Positions 7,614-15,261 of a stretch of 38,013 bases of DNA are shown here, piece after piece. The translations under genes were made by a program, and so were the position numbers. Under the pieces are notes generated by a model. That model saw only the letters and a program-made list of their open reading frames with translations, was not told the DNA's origin and did no database searches. Where the stretch lies: the IMG/VR virus record IMGVR_UViG_3300013126_000093, positions 1-38,013 of that record; one strand, written 5' to 3'. Each line of letters starts with the position of its first letter. Position 1 is the stretch's first letter. The DNA comes from a virus.

Positions 7614-8013
7614 CTATCGCTCCTCCAGTGACCCATACCGAACACGATCTAGTGCCGGCACATTTGAAATGCAAAAAGTTACAGTATCCCAAGTCTGCTT
7701 TGTGTATCGTAGCCATTGAATCTACAGCCTTATCGTCACCCTTGATACCATCTTCTATACACTGCCACATCTTATCGCTAACATCAAAAGCCGCACAGTT
7801 GCCGCACAGCATAGTTTTCGCTGTTTTCTCTGTGATGTCCCAACGTTTGGCAGCATCCTTCCAATATGATTCTGGCTCATCGGGATTGGCAGGACCATAA
7901 TGGTATTCGTCTATGGCTGTCTGACGATTCTTTAGGTTAACGTCTAAGTCGTGTGTAGCAATAGGACAACCTTTGTTGGCTGCTTCTACTATGCGGATAT
8001 ATTTTCTATACAT
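7591..8013 (-). CDS. Cys-motif protein, possible iron-sulfur or zinc protein
   Basis: 140 residues. Residues ~68-75 carry MLCGNCAAF, followed by a single Cys (MWQC), then GYCNFLHFKCAG, SCSVW and VTGG. The CxxC-Cys-Cys-Cys order with a Trp/Gly-rich end is reminiscent of small iron-sulfur proteins such as HiPIP, but this is only a pattern. The N terminus MYRKYIRIVEAA resembles the capsid-targeting-type motif seen in several neighbours. It lies one base downstream of the structural gene 8015-8734 on the same strand. Function unassigned. Confidence 0.65.
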   Translation of the reverse strand: MYRKYIRIVEAANKGCPIATHDLDVNLKNRQTAIDEYHYGPANPDEPESYWKDAAKRWDITEKTAKTMLCGNCAAFDVSDKMWQCIEDGIKGDDKAVDSMATIHKADLGYCNFLHFKCAGTRSCSVWVTGGAIDDKDRTI

Positions 8014-8014
8014 T

Positions 8015-8734
8015 TTAGTTGTCTATCAATAGTATGTCAAAATTCGCGGCCACTCTACAATTATTGTCGTTGGCGTTATCCACGCGAACTTCGAGATCTG
8101 TGCCAGCGGGCAGGGTGGGCGGGAATGGGAAGTCGTAGCGATAAGAGTTGCTGGCTAGTTCTACCACATGTGCTACTCGGAACGGTGCTCCGGGATAACG
8201 CACATAGAACTTTATGGTTACTTCCTTGGCATAGTTCAACGAACAATCACCAGTGTAGAGATAGCCGGTCTTACCTGCGGGTATAGAGTATAGAGCCATC
8301 AGTGTCTGACCTTCGCCTGCGGCTATGGCACAGACCACGGAGCCTGAGCCCGACACGGTGTGCCAAGTGATCTCTCCCACATTTTCTACTGTGTTGGTCA
8401 CGAACGCTCTGTAGATACGCTTGAACTGCTTGGTGCTGGTAACTGCTGTAGTTCCGGTCAAGGTCACGGTATCTGATATCTCTGCTCCGTCATTGTCTAG
8501 TCCGTAGAAAGTCACTGGCACAGTATCGCTGGCACTGGATGATTTTACATACAGAGTCTGTGCGGCACCGTTGAGCGCACTCCAAGGATAAAGCCCACCG
8601 TGGCTCCATACGGTCTCGGGATCAGTGGCTGTGTCAATGTCTGGATTATAGCCGAACTTATGGACAAAAGTATGCCCTGTGATGTTGCCTTCGGCAACCA
8701 TTTGATTAAAAGGGTGTTGTTTGCGATTGCTCAC
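8015..8734 (-). CDS. probable virion structural protein
   Basis: 239 residues, beta-rich with many Thr/Ser/Val and few Cys. The opening GNITGHTFVHKFGYNP and DPETVWSHGGLYPW is a pattern I associate with structural proteins of marine and freshwater phages; the rest looks like a jelly-roll or fibre-type beta protein (LTGTTAVTSTKQFKRIYRAF, AGKTGYLYTGD, LPAGTDLEVRVDN). It lies in a tight leftward set with 8738-9187 and 9187-9603. The exact position in the virion is unknown. Confidence 0.7.
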   Translation of the reverse strand: MSNRKQHPFNQMVAEGNITGHTFVHKFGYNPDIDTATDPETVWSHGGLYPWSALNGAAQTLYVKSSSASDTVPVTFYGLDNDGAEISDTVTLTGTTAVTSTKQFKRIYRAFVTNTVENVGEITWHTVSGSGSVVCAIAAGEGQTLMALYSIPAGKTGYLYTGDCSLNYAKEVTIKFYVRYPGAPFRVAHVVELASNSYRYDFPFPPTLPAGTDLEVRVDNANDNNCRVAANFDILLIDN

Positions 8735-8737
8735 GGC

Positions 8738-9187
8738 TTAGCTCCAAGGACGACCTTCTACTAATCCGCCAGCATTGGGATTATCTGTCACAGCATTACC
8801 TGTGTATTTTGTAGGCAAGTCTGTGATCGTATATGTGCTTCTAGGATTACCATCTGCTGCTCTAGTAGCCGCAGCTATGTCGAGCTTCTGTATCTGTTTA
8901 AGTTCTTTGGTAAGATTAGTTTGAAACGGCGTACATATGAACACATCACCGTCAACTAGAGTGATGCCTGTGGCTGTTTCAATCTGGCTTAGTGTCTGGC
9001 TGGTATAGGTCAAGCTACTAAAACTAGGATATCTTTCCAAGCTGATGACGTAATAGTTTAGATTCAATCCTTCAGCTGTGGCTATGTCGTTAGCGTATGC
9101 GGCCAGAGTCTTGGTTGTGGTCTCAACTGTAGATAGTGTCTTAGCTTGGCGTGTTAACCCGATATAATAGGTATCGATAGAGGCCAT
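8738..9187 (-). CDS. probable structural protein, unknown
   Basis: 149 residues, Thr-rich, no Cys in the first half, with beta/helix alternation (YYIGLTRQAKTLSTVETTTK, LTKELKQIQKLDIAAATRAADG). It starts at 9187, overlapping the TAA of the upstream gene by one base, and ends three bases before the ATG of 8015-8734, so all three are probably one transcript. Function unknown; the assignment rests on position among likely virion genes. Confidence 0.65.
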   Translation of the reverse strand: MASIDTYYIGLTRQAKTLSTVETTTKTLAAYANDIATAEGLNLNYYVISLERYPSFSSLTYTSQTLSQIETATGITLVDGDVFICTPFQTNLTKELKQIQKLDIAAATRAADGNPRSTYTITDLPTKYTGNAVTDNPNAGGLVEGRPWS

Positions 9188-9603
9188 TATCTCACTCCGT
9201 AGACTTTACCGGGATACAGGCTAGGGTGTTCGCCTCGGATATCTGCAGGATCTTTAGGTGCCTGCATACCGCCGCCGGCTTTGCTTGTTACTGCGTCTAG
9301 ACCTGCGTATTCTTCTCGAGGAGTGTTAGAATATTCTGTCTGTTCTCCTTGATCAGCTAGGTCTACTATCTGACGGAATCTGCGTATGTCATCGGGTTGG
9401 AACTCTTCTTCTGCGGGCTTGCCCTGTTTCTGCATAAAGCCCACGATCTGATCGTATGCGGCCATTGTCACAGGACCTTGTTGTGATAGTTGGATCACTG
9501 CTTCTGCAACATCGTGTAGGTCTGCGTCTTGTTTTACATCTTCACGTGCCAGTTCCAGCAATCTAATGAATAGGGGTACGTCTAACTGTACAATATCTGC
9601 CAT
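9187..9603 (-). CDS. conserved-looking phage protein, probably virion-related
   Basis: 138 residues, acidic and helical. The N-terminal half ([30 protein letters not shown]) is a helical domain; the C-terminal 50 residues are Gly/Pro-rich and likely extended ([31 protein letters not shown]). First gene of the leftward structural set; a GATAAATA late box and a GAGG ribosome site precede the ATG at normal distances. Function unknown. Confidence 0.7.
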   Translation of the reverse strand: MADIVQLDVPLFIRLLELAREDVKQDADLHDVAEAVIQLSQQGPVTMAAYDQIVGFMQKQGKPAEEEFQPDDIRRFRQIVDLADQGEQTEYSNTPREEYAGLDAVTSKAGGGMQAPKDPADIRGEHPSLYPGKVYGVR

Positions 9604-9622
9604 AATGAAATCCTCAGTGTAA

Positions 9623-9630
9623 TATTTATC
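9623..9630 (-). promoter_or_regulatory. T4-type late promoter box GATAAATA
   Basis: CCGATAAATATT on the minus strand, 19 bases before the ATG of 9187-9603, with GAGG in between. The same CCGATAAATATT string precedes the tail fibre, supporting a shared late promoter. Confidence 0.45.
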
Positions 9631-9632
9631 GG

Positions 9633-9640
9633 CTTAAATA
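9633..9640 (+). promoter_or_regulatory. late-promoter-like CTTAAATA before the ALAS gene
   Basis: A TAAATA-type box on the + strand, five bases before the ATG of the 5-aminolevulinate synthase gene and back to back with the minus-strand GATAAATA box. No sigma70-type promoter or ribosome site is visible in the gap, so transcription from here would give a leaderless or nearly leaderless message. Confidence 0.3.
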
Positions 9641-9645
9641 TTATT

Positions 9646-10848
9646 ATGATCAACAAAGAACCTTTCAAAAAACTGATATTGGGTCTCAAAGATACAGGCA
9701 AATATCGTGTTTTCAATGACATCGTACGTGAAGCAGGTAAGTTTCCTAAAGCCATTTGGTACGGACCTTACAACATTAAAACTATAGTTAATTGGTGTTC
9801 AAACGATTATCTAGGTATGGGTCAGCACAAAGTCGTGTTAGATGCGATGCACACAGCATTAGACCAAACAGGAGCAGGTTCGGGAGGTACACGTAATATA
9901 GGCGGTACCAGTCATTATCACGTTGCCTTAGAGCACGAACTAGCGATGCTGCATAATAAAAGCAAAGCTCTTTTATTCAGTTCTGCATACGTAGCCAATG
10001 AATGGACTATTATTGCTTTGAGCAAGATCGTTGACAATATTCAATTCATCAGCGACAGCAAGAATCATAACAGCCTAATCGTAGGCATACAACACAGCAA
10101 AGCATCCAAACAGATATTTAGGCACAATGATCTCAACGATCTAGAAGATAAGTTAGCAGCGTCAAAACTTGCAGGATTTACACCCTGTATAGTATTTGAA
10201 TCAGTGTATTCAATGGACGGTGATGTTTCACCTATCAAAGATATCTGCGATCTCGCAGACAAATACCATGCTATAACTTATATCGACGAAGTACACGCGG
10301 TAGGGCTCTATGGGACGCACGGTGGCGGCAAAGTAGAAGAACTTGGTTTAGAATCCCGTATTGATATAATCAATGGAACTCTGGGAAAAGCCTTTGGGGT
10401 CCAAGGCGGCTACGTGGCTGCTGATGCTGATGTCGTTGATGCTATTCGTTCAGTGGCTGCAGGATTTATCTTTACAACATCAATGTCGCCTGTGGCCTGT
10501 GCTGGGGCATTGGCGGCAGTGAAGTGGTTGAAAGATCACAATGAGATTAGAGTAAAACATCAAGAAAGAGCAGCTAAACTAAAACAACTGCTGAAAGAAA
10601 ACGAATTGCCTGTTATGGACAGCTCTACGCATATCGTTCCTGTGTTGGTAGGAGATGCCAAACGTTGTAAGATAATGAGCGATCATTTACTTAACGAACA
10701 CAACATTTATGTGCAGCCTATAAATTTTCCAACTGTTGATGTTGGAACGGAGAGGTTACGTTTTGCACCAACCCCTTTTCATGATGATGCTATGATGAGC
10801 GATCTGATTGTGGCTCTGAAGTCTGTGTTTGCGAATCCCCAGGACTGA
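9646..10848 (+). CDS. hemA: 5-aminolevulinate synthase (ALAS), PLP enzyme
   Basis: 400 residues, the full length of bacterial ALAS (~400). It condenses glycine with succinyl-CoA to 5-aminolevulinate, the first step of haem and other tetrapyrroles by the C4 route. Visible: [13 protein letters not shown] (49-61), [13 protein letters not shown] glycine-rich region (76-88), YIDEVHAVG with D214 and H217 for the PLP ring, and TLGKAFG with K248 as the Schiff-base lysine, then TTSMSP. D214, H217 and K248 fall at the residue numbers I recall for the alphaproteobacterial (Rhodobacter) enzyme. Related AKB ligase and BioF lack the exact [10 protein letters not shown] and IGGTSHYH pattern. It stands alone on the + strand between leftward operons, consistent with acquisition as a metabolic gene. 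Confidence 0.93.
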   Translation: MINKEPFKKLILGLKDTGKYRVFNDIVREAGKFPKAIWYGPYNIKTIVNWCSNDYLGMGQHKVVLDAMHTALDQTGAGSGGTRNIGGTSHYHVALEHELAMLHNKSKALLFSSAYVANEWTIIALSKIVDNIQFISDSKNHNSLIVGIQHSKASKQIFRHNDLNDLEDKLAASKLAGFTPCIVFESVYSMDGDVSPIKDICDLADKYHAITYIDEVHAVGLYGTHGGGKVEELGLESRIDIINGTLGKAFGVQGGYVAADADVVDAIRSVAAGFIFTTSMSPVACAGALAAVKWLKDHNEIRVKHQERAAKLKQLLKENELPVMDSSTHIVPVLVGDAKRCKIMSDHLLNEHNIYVQPINFPTVDVGTERLRFAPTPFHDDAMMSDLIVALKSVFANPQD

Positions 10849-11191
10849 GCCTAAATCTATCTTCAACGAAATCTGCAGTGCCAACTTCAAAGATCACAGA
10901 ATTAGGATGTAGGGCTTCTACTTGATGCGGACTAAGCTCGGCGAAGTCTGCGGTTTTTCCTTCTTCTAAGATAGCTTCTTTGATCTGGCCTGATGCTACA
11001 TCTATATAGGTAACTTTGAACTTACCGGCATTGACGAACCAACTTTTTCGTTTGTCTTTGTGAAAGACCATACTGGTTTTAGCACCTACCTTGGTAAACA
11101 CTAATAACTTGCCGCAGTAACTTTCGTTGTTACTCCAGACTATTTCAAATCCCCAACCTTTGTCGATTTTTCCTGGATGCTGTAAATTCAT
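10790..11191 (-). CDS. cupin-fold protein, mannose-6-phosphate-isomerase type II-like
   Basis: 133 residues. The start [26 protein letters not shown] resembles the cupin domain of type II phosphomannose isomerases and small phage cupins; [16 protein letters not shown] and [18 protein letters not shown] supply the two cupin motifs with metal-ligand His/Glu candidates. Substrate unknown; sugar-phosphate or metal-binding roles are both possible. The Ser/Gln/Asp-rich last ~20 residues run 59 bases into the 3' end of the convergent ALAS gene. It starts at the last base of the clpP stop codon, so it is co-translated with ClpP. Confidence 0.75.
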   Translation of the reverse strand: MNLQHPGKIDKGWGFEIVWSNNESYCGKLLVFTKVGAKTSMVFHKDKRKSWFVNAGKFKVTYIDVASGQIKEAILEEGKTADFAELSPHQVEALHPNSVIFEVGTADFVEDRFRLSPGDSQTQTSEPQSDRSS

Positions 11192-11778
11192 TATCTTTTC
11201 TCTATGATTTTGTCGATTAATCCATACTCAAGAGCCTCTTGGGCGGACATAAATTTATCCCGTTCCATGTCTGCGCTGAATTGTGCAAAGGTCTTGCCCT
11301 TGCTGTTATGTTTGACATAGATCTCTGTGAGGTTTTTTTTCATTTTAAGAATCTCTTCAGCCTGGATTTGGATGTCAGTGGCCTGGCCTCTAGCTCCACC
11401 TGATGGTTGGTGAATCATATGTCGTGCATTTGGCAGCATATGACGCTTACCAGCAGCACCTGCCTGTGCTAACAATGATCCCATTGAACAGGCCTGACCC
11501 ATTACATAGGTGGCAACATCAGGTCTTATAAACTGCATCGTATCGTAGATACTCATACCTGCGGTAACAACTCCGCCGGGACTGTTAATGAAAAGGCTGA
11601 TGTCTTTGTCCGGATTCTCCGATTCTAGAAACAATAATTGAGCTACTACCAAATTAGCCATATGATCTTCAATTGGGCCATTCAGCATAATGATGCGCTC
11701 TTTGAGCAGTCTACTGTAGATATCAAAAGCTCGTTCGCCTTTGTTAGTAGATTCGACAACCATTGGTACCAATGTCAT
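11191..11778 (-). CDS. clpP: ClpP-type serine protease
   Basis: 195 residues, the usual ClpP length. The catalytic triad is complete: S98 in GQACSMGS, H123 in MIHQPSGG, D174 in ERDKFMS; the oxyanion Gly pair SPGG and handle-helix region ([12 protein letters not shown]) are present. ClpP forms a two-ring 14-mer that degrades proteins fed by ClpX or ClpA. The IGF loop that binds hydrophobic pockets must come from host ATPases because no ClpX is visible here. The phage copy could redirect host proteolysis; it lacks the fusions usual for phage prohead proteases. AAAGGAAA precedes the ATG. Confidence 0.92.
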   Translation of the reverse strand: MTLVPMVVESTNKGERAFDIYSRLLKERIIMLNGPIEDHMANLVVAQLLFLESENPDKDISLFINSPGGVVTAGMSIYDTMQFIRPDVATYVMGQACSMGSLLAQAGAAGKRHMLPNARHMIHQPSGGARGQATDIQIQAEEILKMKKNLTEIYVKHNSKGKTFAQFSADMERDKFMSAQEALEYGLIDKIIEKR

Positions 11779-11821
11779 ATATTTCCTTTAAGTAAATGTA
11801 TATATTACTACAATATTTTGA

Positions 11822-11850
11822 TTGACGCTAGATTGATTTTGCCATATACT
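11822..11850 (+). promoter_or_regulatory. sigma70-type promoter
   Basis: TTGACG (11822-11827), 17-bp spacer, TATACT (11845-11850), leader of about 30 bases to the HNH gene at 11889. It diverges from clpP. Confidence 0.7.
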
Positions 11851-11888
11851 CGTAGAGTTAAATACTGTAGCAACAAGAAAGTTACAAA

Positions 11889-12404
11889 ATGAGCAATACA
11901 CTTCTACTAAATGCAGATATGCAACCTGTCAGCTTATTGCCACTGTCAACAGTAGATTGGCAAGAAGCTATTAGATATATGGTTTTGGACAAAATTGAAG
12001 TTTTGGCCTGGCACGACGATTGGGTCGTTAGATCCGCACGTTGGGAAACTCGTGTGCCTGCTGTAATTATGCTGAAAGCCTACCAAAAACCAAAAAATAC
12101 TATGCGTCTCAGCAAACGCAATATATTCTTACGGGACGAATACGTTTGTCAGTATTGTGGCACAGACGTGCAAGAATCTACGGCTACTTTGGATCACGTG
12201 CATCCTGTGAGCCAGGGCGGTAAAACTACCTGGGAGAACTCAACTACAGCCTGTAAATCCTGCAATTATAAAAAGGCTGCTCACGTTGGCAAAATGAAAC
12301 CTAAAAAGACGCCTTACAAGCCTCATTTTTGGGATTTAGTTGAAAAACGCAAACGCAGAGGATATCATATACAACATCCCAGCTGGCAAGACTTTTTGGG
12401 CTAA
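11889..12404 (+). CDS. HNH endonuclease-family protein
   Basis: 171 residues. The HNH/zinc core is clear: CQYC (87-90), LDHVHPVSQGG with the DH pair (102-103), W-E-N at ~115-117, and CKSCN (122-126) closing the zinc site. The N-terminal ~75 residues (LLNADMQPVSLLPLS, WQEAIRYMVLDKIEVL) are the usual companion region of stand-alone phage HNH proteins of this type. It would cut DNA using a single metal ion; homing or packaging-related roles are both possible. It is driven by its own sigma70 promoter and followed 10 bases later by 12415-13854. Confidence 0.88.
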   Translation: MSNTLLLNADMQPVSLLPLSTVDWQEAIRYMVLDKIEVLAWHDDWVVRSARWETRVPAVIMLKAYQKPKNTMRLSKRNIFLRDEYVCQYCGTDVQESTATLDHVHPVSQGGKTTWENSTTACKSCNYKKAAHVGKMKPKKTPYKPHFWDLVEKRKRRGYHIQHPSWQDFLG

Positions 12405-12407
12405 ATA
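12400..12407 (+). promoter_or_regulatory. late-promoter-like GCTAAATA
   Basis: A TAAATA box overlapping the HNH stop codon, with seven bases between its last A and the ATG of 12415-13854. There is no ribosome-binding sequence in that space. Confidence 0.3.
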
Positions 12408-12414
12408 TTAATCT

Positions 12415-13854
12415 ATGAGATTTTTTGAAATTCAAGATAGTCAACCCGCAGGTGCTGATTCAGCACCTGCACCTACGAAAGGTACAAATATGCAGTTCGC
12501 ATCAAAACCAGAATTGAATCAATTGGCATCTCAACTCAAAACATCTATTCCTGATGGGAGATTTGAACCCACAGGCAAGGGCAAAAGTAAACCTGTAGAA
12601 CATATTCGAATATTTGGTATCAGCAGATCAGAGCTGTTAAATTCTATGACTTCGATGGGTTATATACAGGCAGATCTACGACCAGAACAAACTTATTTGA
12701 GCACAAAATATGCTGCAAACATCTTTAGTTTTACTAAGGATAACAAGATATTCAGCTTTGTTATTTCCAGCAAAGGCACCGAAGAAACTTCTGTAGGTGT
12801 TGGTATTAAAGAATACAGTCCTACAAATCTCGGATTGGCAGGCAAAGTTTTATCTAGAAATGAACTGATACAAAGTGCTAAAGATGCTGTGTCTAAAAAA
12901 GCCAAAGATGAGAATTTAAAAAATGCTCTGCTGTCTTTGATTGATATTGCTGCTAGCAGAGGACAAGGTCAACTCACTCCCGAACTCAATCAAGCTATAG
13001 CCACCGACAGAAATCAACTCAGTGTAGACTTTGGAGAAATTTTAGCACCAATCGCTATTATGGACGACAATGATAACGCAGAGTTTCCTGTTGGTAACAG
13101 TCCATTGATCGACGTCAAAGTAGGTTCACAGAATATTTCAGTAAAAAGTCTCAGTGGTAGCGGAACAAGTTTCCGTTCTATCGCTGACCTAATGGACAAA
13201 TACGAACAGGCCATTAACGCTGACGATCCTAACAAACAAAAATTTGAAATGTTGAAAAAATTCCATCCCAAAGCTGGAGGGAATAACAAAGACAAGATTA
13301 TTTCGGCGGCTGCGCAATCCGGAATAGCCGAGCACAAAGAAATGATGAAAATTTTGGGAGTTTCAAAAATAGAAAATTTCTCCCAACTATCAGCTGCACT
13401 GAAATCTAAAAAAATCACGGATTACGGAACATTTCTTAAAACCTTTTATCCGTCGATGACTGCAGGTGATTGGGGTAAGCCCGTTGGATTGCCTGCAGAT
13501 GGCGCCTATTATATGGGCACGAAAAAAGAAGCTCCTAAGGTTGAAAAGGCCGCTGGCAAGCGAAGTTTCGATAGAGATCCTGTTGATGCAGGTGCAGATA
13601 TCTTAACTTACGTGTTAGGTGTTGGTCTGTTAAACTTTGTTACCCGAGGCGGAGATGCTGAGGGATATTCAAAAATAATGACAGACATCGTAAACAAAGC
13701 AGATGCTGTTTTGGGTAAGATCGATATCACAGTAAACGGAGGTATTAGGATTACAACAAGACCGTTTACCGAACTTAAATTCGCTTTCCAGTATCACGCT
13801 CCTAGTCATATTCCGGGTAACAACTTACCCGGATTTATTGCTATCCTAGACTAA
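12415..13854 (+). CDS. large phage protein, possible PD-(D/E)xK-like core
   Basis: 479 residues. The N terminus MRFFEIQ precedes an Ala/Pro-rich linker. Residues ~205-250 read VDFGEILAPIAI, then LIDVKVGSQNISVKSLSGSG: a Glu, a following Asp and an x-S-V-K-S strand have the order of PD-(D/E)xK nuclease cores, but I see no further support. The rest is Lys/Ser-rich and helical, ending in a conserved-looking beta region (GGIRITTRPFTELKFAFQYHAPSHIPG). It precedes a DNA methyltransferase by 18 bases, so a restriction-modification reading is possible but weak; a virion role is equally possible. Confidence 0.7.
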   Translation: MRFFEIQDSQPAGADSAPAPTKGTNMQFASKPELNQLASQLKTSIPDGRFEPTGKGKSKPVEHIRIFGISRSELLNSMTSMGYIQADLRPEQTYLSTKYAANIFSFTKDNKIFSFVISSKGTEETSVGVGIKEYSPTNLGLAGKVLSRNELIQSAKDAVSKKAKDENLKNALLSLIDIAASRGQGQLTPELNQAIATDRNQLSVDFGEILAPIAIMDDNDNAEFPVGNSPLIDVKVGSQNISVKSLSGSGTSFRSIADLMDKYEQAINADDPNKQKFEMLKKFHPKAGGNNKDKIISAAAQSGIAEHKEMMKILGVSKIENFSQLSAALKSKKITDYGTFLKTFYPSMTAGDWGKPVGLPADGAYYMGTKKEAPKVEKAAGKRSFDRDPVDAGADILTYVLGVGLLNFVTRGGDAEGYSKIMTDIVNKADAVLGKIDITVNGGIRITTRPFTELKFAFQYHAPSHIPGNNLPGFIAILD

Positions 13855-13866
13855 TTCCTGTATAAT
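13838..13866 (+). promoter_or_regulatory. probable sigma70 promoter giving a leaderless message
   Basis: TTGCTA (13838-13843), 17 bp, TATAAT (13861-13866). The ATG of the methyltransferase lies seven bases after the -10 box, where transcription would start, and there is no ribosome site. The -35 box is weak (4 of 6). Confidence 0.45.
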
Positions 13867-13872
13867 TACAAT

Positions 13873-14814
13873 ATGACAACACTTATTCAAGGCGACTGTC
13901 TAGAAGTCGCTGATCAAATCGCTGACGGATCTATCGATTTCACGCTGACAGATCCTCCATATAATATCAGCAACGACGGGGCCAAGCCTGTTTGGATTGA
14001 TCCAGAGACCGGCGAAAACAAAAATACTATCCACAGTCAAAGGTTTAGCGAAAGCTTTGAACAGGACTGGGATGCTGTCACTCACGAACAGTTTCTATCA
14101 CAATTAGAACAATGGAGTAGACTCTGGCACAGGAAACTACGCAAAGGCGGTAGCTTCGCTGTGTTCATTTCGGATCAATACATCAGCTATCTTTGGAAGA
14201 TAATGGTTGATGTTGGACTCGAACCAAAACGTGTGTGGACTTGGAAAAAGCCCGCGGCTGTACCTTTCAATCGAGCAGTTAATCCTGTCAGCGGTTGTGA
14301 ATACATTCTGTGGGGTATCAAGCCCGGCGGCAAACGCACGTTCAATTCTGACACAGACTTTAACTCGATCGTAGACAGATATGCAGTGGCAGATAAAGTG
14401 TCCAGTATCGTCTACAGAGAAATCAAAGACGGGCTAGGTAATCGTAGCCTAGACAGTATTTTTGCCTCTGCCCAAAAAGAAGCAGAAGCAATGATCAAGA
14501 GCAGAAAACAAAGCAACGGTAAAGTACAGGCTATCGTGCCCAACACTATTACCTACAGTGGCGGTTTAGGGGGCAAAATACATCCTACCCAAAAGCCTAC
14601 AGAAATCCTGGAATACTTTATTGAGCTGTGTTCCAATCCCGGAGATACTATTTTGGACACGTTTGCAGGCAGCGGTAGCACAGGAGTCGCAGCCAAAAAT
14701 ACCGGCCGAAAGTCTATATTGATAGAAAGAGATCCAAAAATGTTTGCCAAAATGAGCGAACGTTTTGATATCTCATCCGGACTCAATTCTAATCTTTTCA
14801 TCGAATCTGATTGA
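13873..14814 (+). CDS. DNA methyltransferase, beta class (N6-adenine or N4-cytosine)
   Basis: 313 residues. Motif IV DPPY (27-30, LTDPPYNIS) comes first and the AdoMet-binding motif I FAGSGSTG (264-271, DTFAGSGSTGVAAKNTGRK) near the C terminus, the order of beta-class amino-methyltransferases such as CcrM. GKIHPTQKP before motif I is also typical. It transfers a methyl group from AdoMet to a base in a short DNA sequence; the target cannot be read from the protein. Phage copies usually shield phage DNA from restriction or alter host methylation-dependent transcription. Its stop codon lies inside the -35 box of the next promoter. Confidence 0.9.
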   Translation: MTTLIQGDCLEVADQIADGSIDFTLTDPPYNISNDGAKPVWIDPETGENKNTIHSQRFSESFEQDWDAVTHEQFLSQLEQWSRLWHRKLRKGGSFAVFISDQYISYLWKIMVDVGLEPKRVWTWKKPAAVPFNRAVNPVSGCEYILWGIKPGGKRTFNSDTDFNSIVDRYAVADKVSSIVYREIKDGLGNRSLDSIFASAQKEAEAMIKSRKQSNGKVQAIVPNTITYSGGLGGKIHPTQKPTEILEYFIELCSNPGDTILDTFAGSGSTGVAAKNTGRKSILIERDPKMFAKMSERFDISSGLNSNLFIESD

Positions 14815-14839
14815 CACAGAGTTCTCCTCGTGCTACAAT
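14811..14839 (+). promoter_or_regulatory. sigma70-type promoter
   Basis: TTGACA (14811-14816), 17 bp, TACAAT (14834-14839). The TGA stop of the methyltransferase is embedded in the -35 box. It rules out the longer frame from 14830, which would start inside the promoter. Confidence 0.75.
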
Positions 14840-14868
14840 TAAAACATTGTAGAAACTTAGGAGCAACT

Positions 14869-15261
14869 ATGCTAGAAAATCAATACGGATCAATTCCTAT
14901 GGAATCTGGTACTCGTTATTATATCGTTAGTTGGGACTGTGAAGGCGTAGAGTTCTTCCAGGAGATCACGGAACATCATCCTGCTAATTGGGCTAAACAA
15001 CATCTGTTTGACACTATGAAACAGAACAAGAAAGTTGAAAAGCCTTTTAGTTTTCCGCTCACGCATCTCATCCTTAGAGCACAGATGAACACTCATAGGC
15101 ACTATGAGATCTATGTTTTTACCAGCACCGAGTTAGTAGGACCCAAAGAGATCAAAGCCTGGTTTACTCGTGATCCGCAGAACTTTGCCGATTGGGTTCG
15201 TGAACATCACAGTTATAAAGTTTATAGTAATCGGAAAACCACAAAGGATTTGATCATATGA
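14869..15261 (+). CDS. phage protein of unknown function upstream of DNA ligase
   Basis: 130 residues from the ATG at 14869, preceded by AGGAG and lying 30 bases after a strong -10 box. It reads as an alpha/beta protein with many aromatic and His residues (GTRYYIVSWDCEGVEFFQEI, HLILRAQMNTHRHYEIYVF, WFTRDPQNFADWVREHHSYKVYSNRK). No motif is recognised. It overlaps the DNA ligase start by an ATGA junction, so the two are translated together; a role in DNA metabolism is inferred from that coupling only. Confidence 0.7.
   Translation: MLENQYGSIPMESGTRYYIVSWDCEGVEFFQEITEHHPANWAKQHLFDTMKQNKKVEKPFSFPLTHLILRAQMNTHRHYEIYVFTSTELVGPKEIKAWFTRDPQNFADWVREHHSYKVYSNRKTTKDLII

Noticed and set aside
11191-11778. 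ClpP as a prohead protease
   Set aside because: Full-length ClpP with a normal triad and no scaffold or portal neighbours; a Clp-type role fits better.
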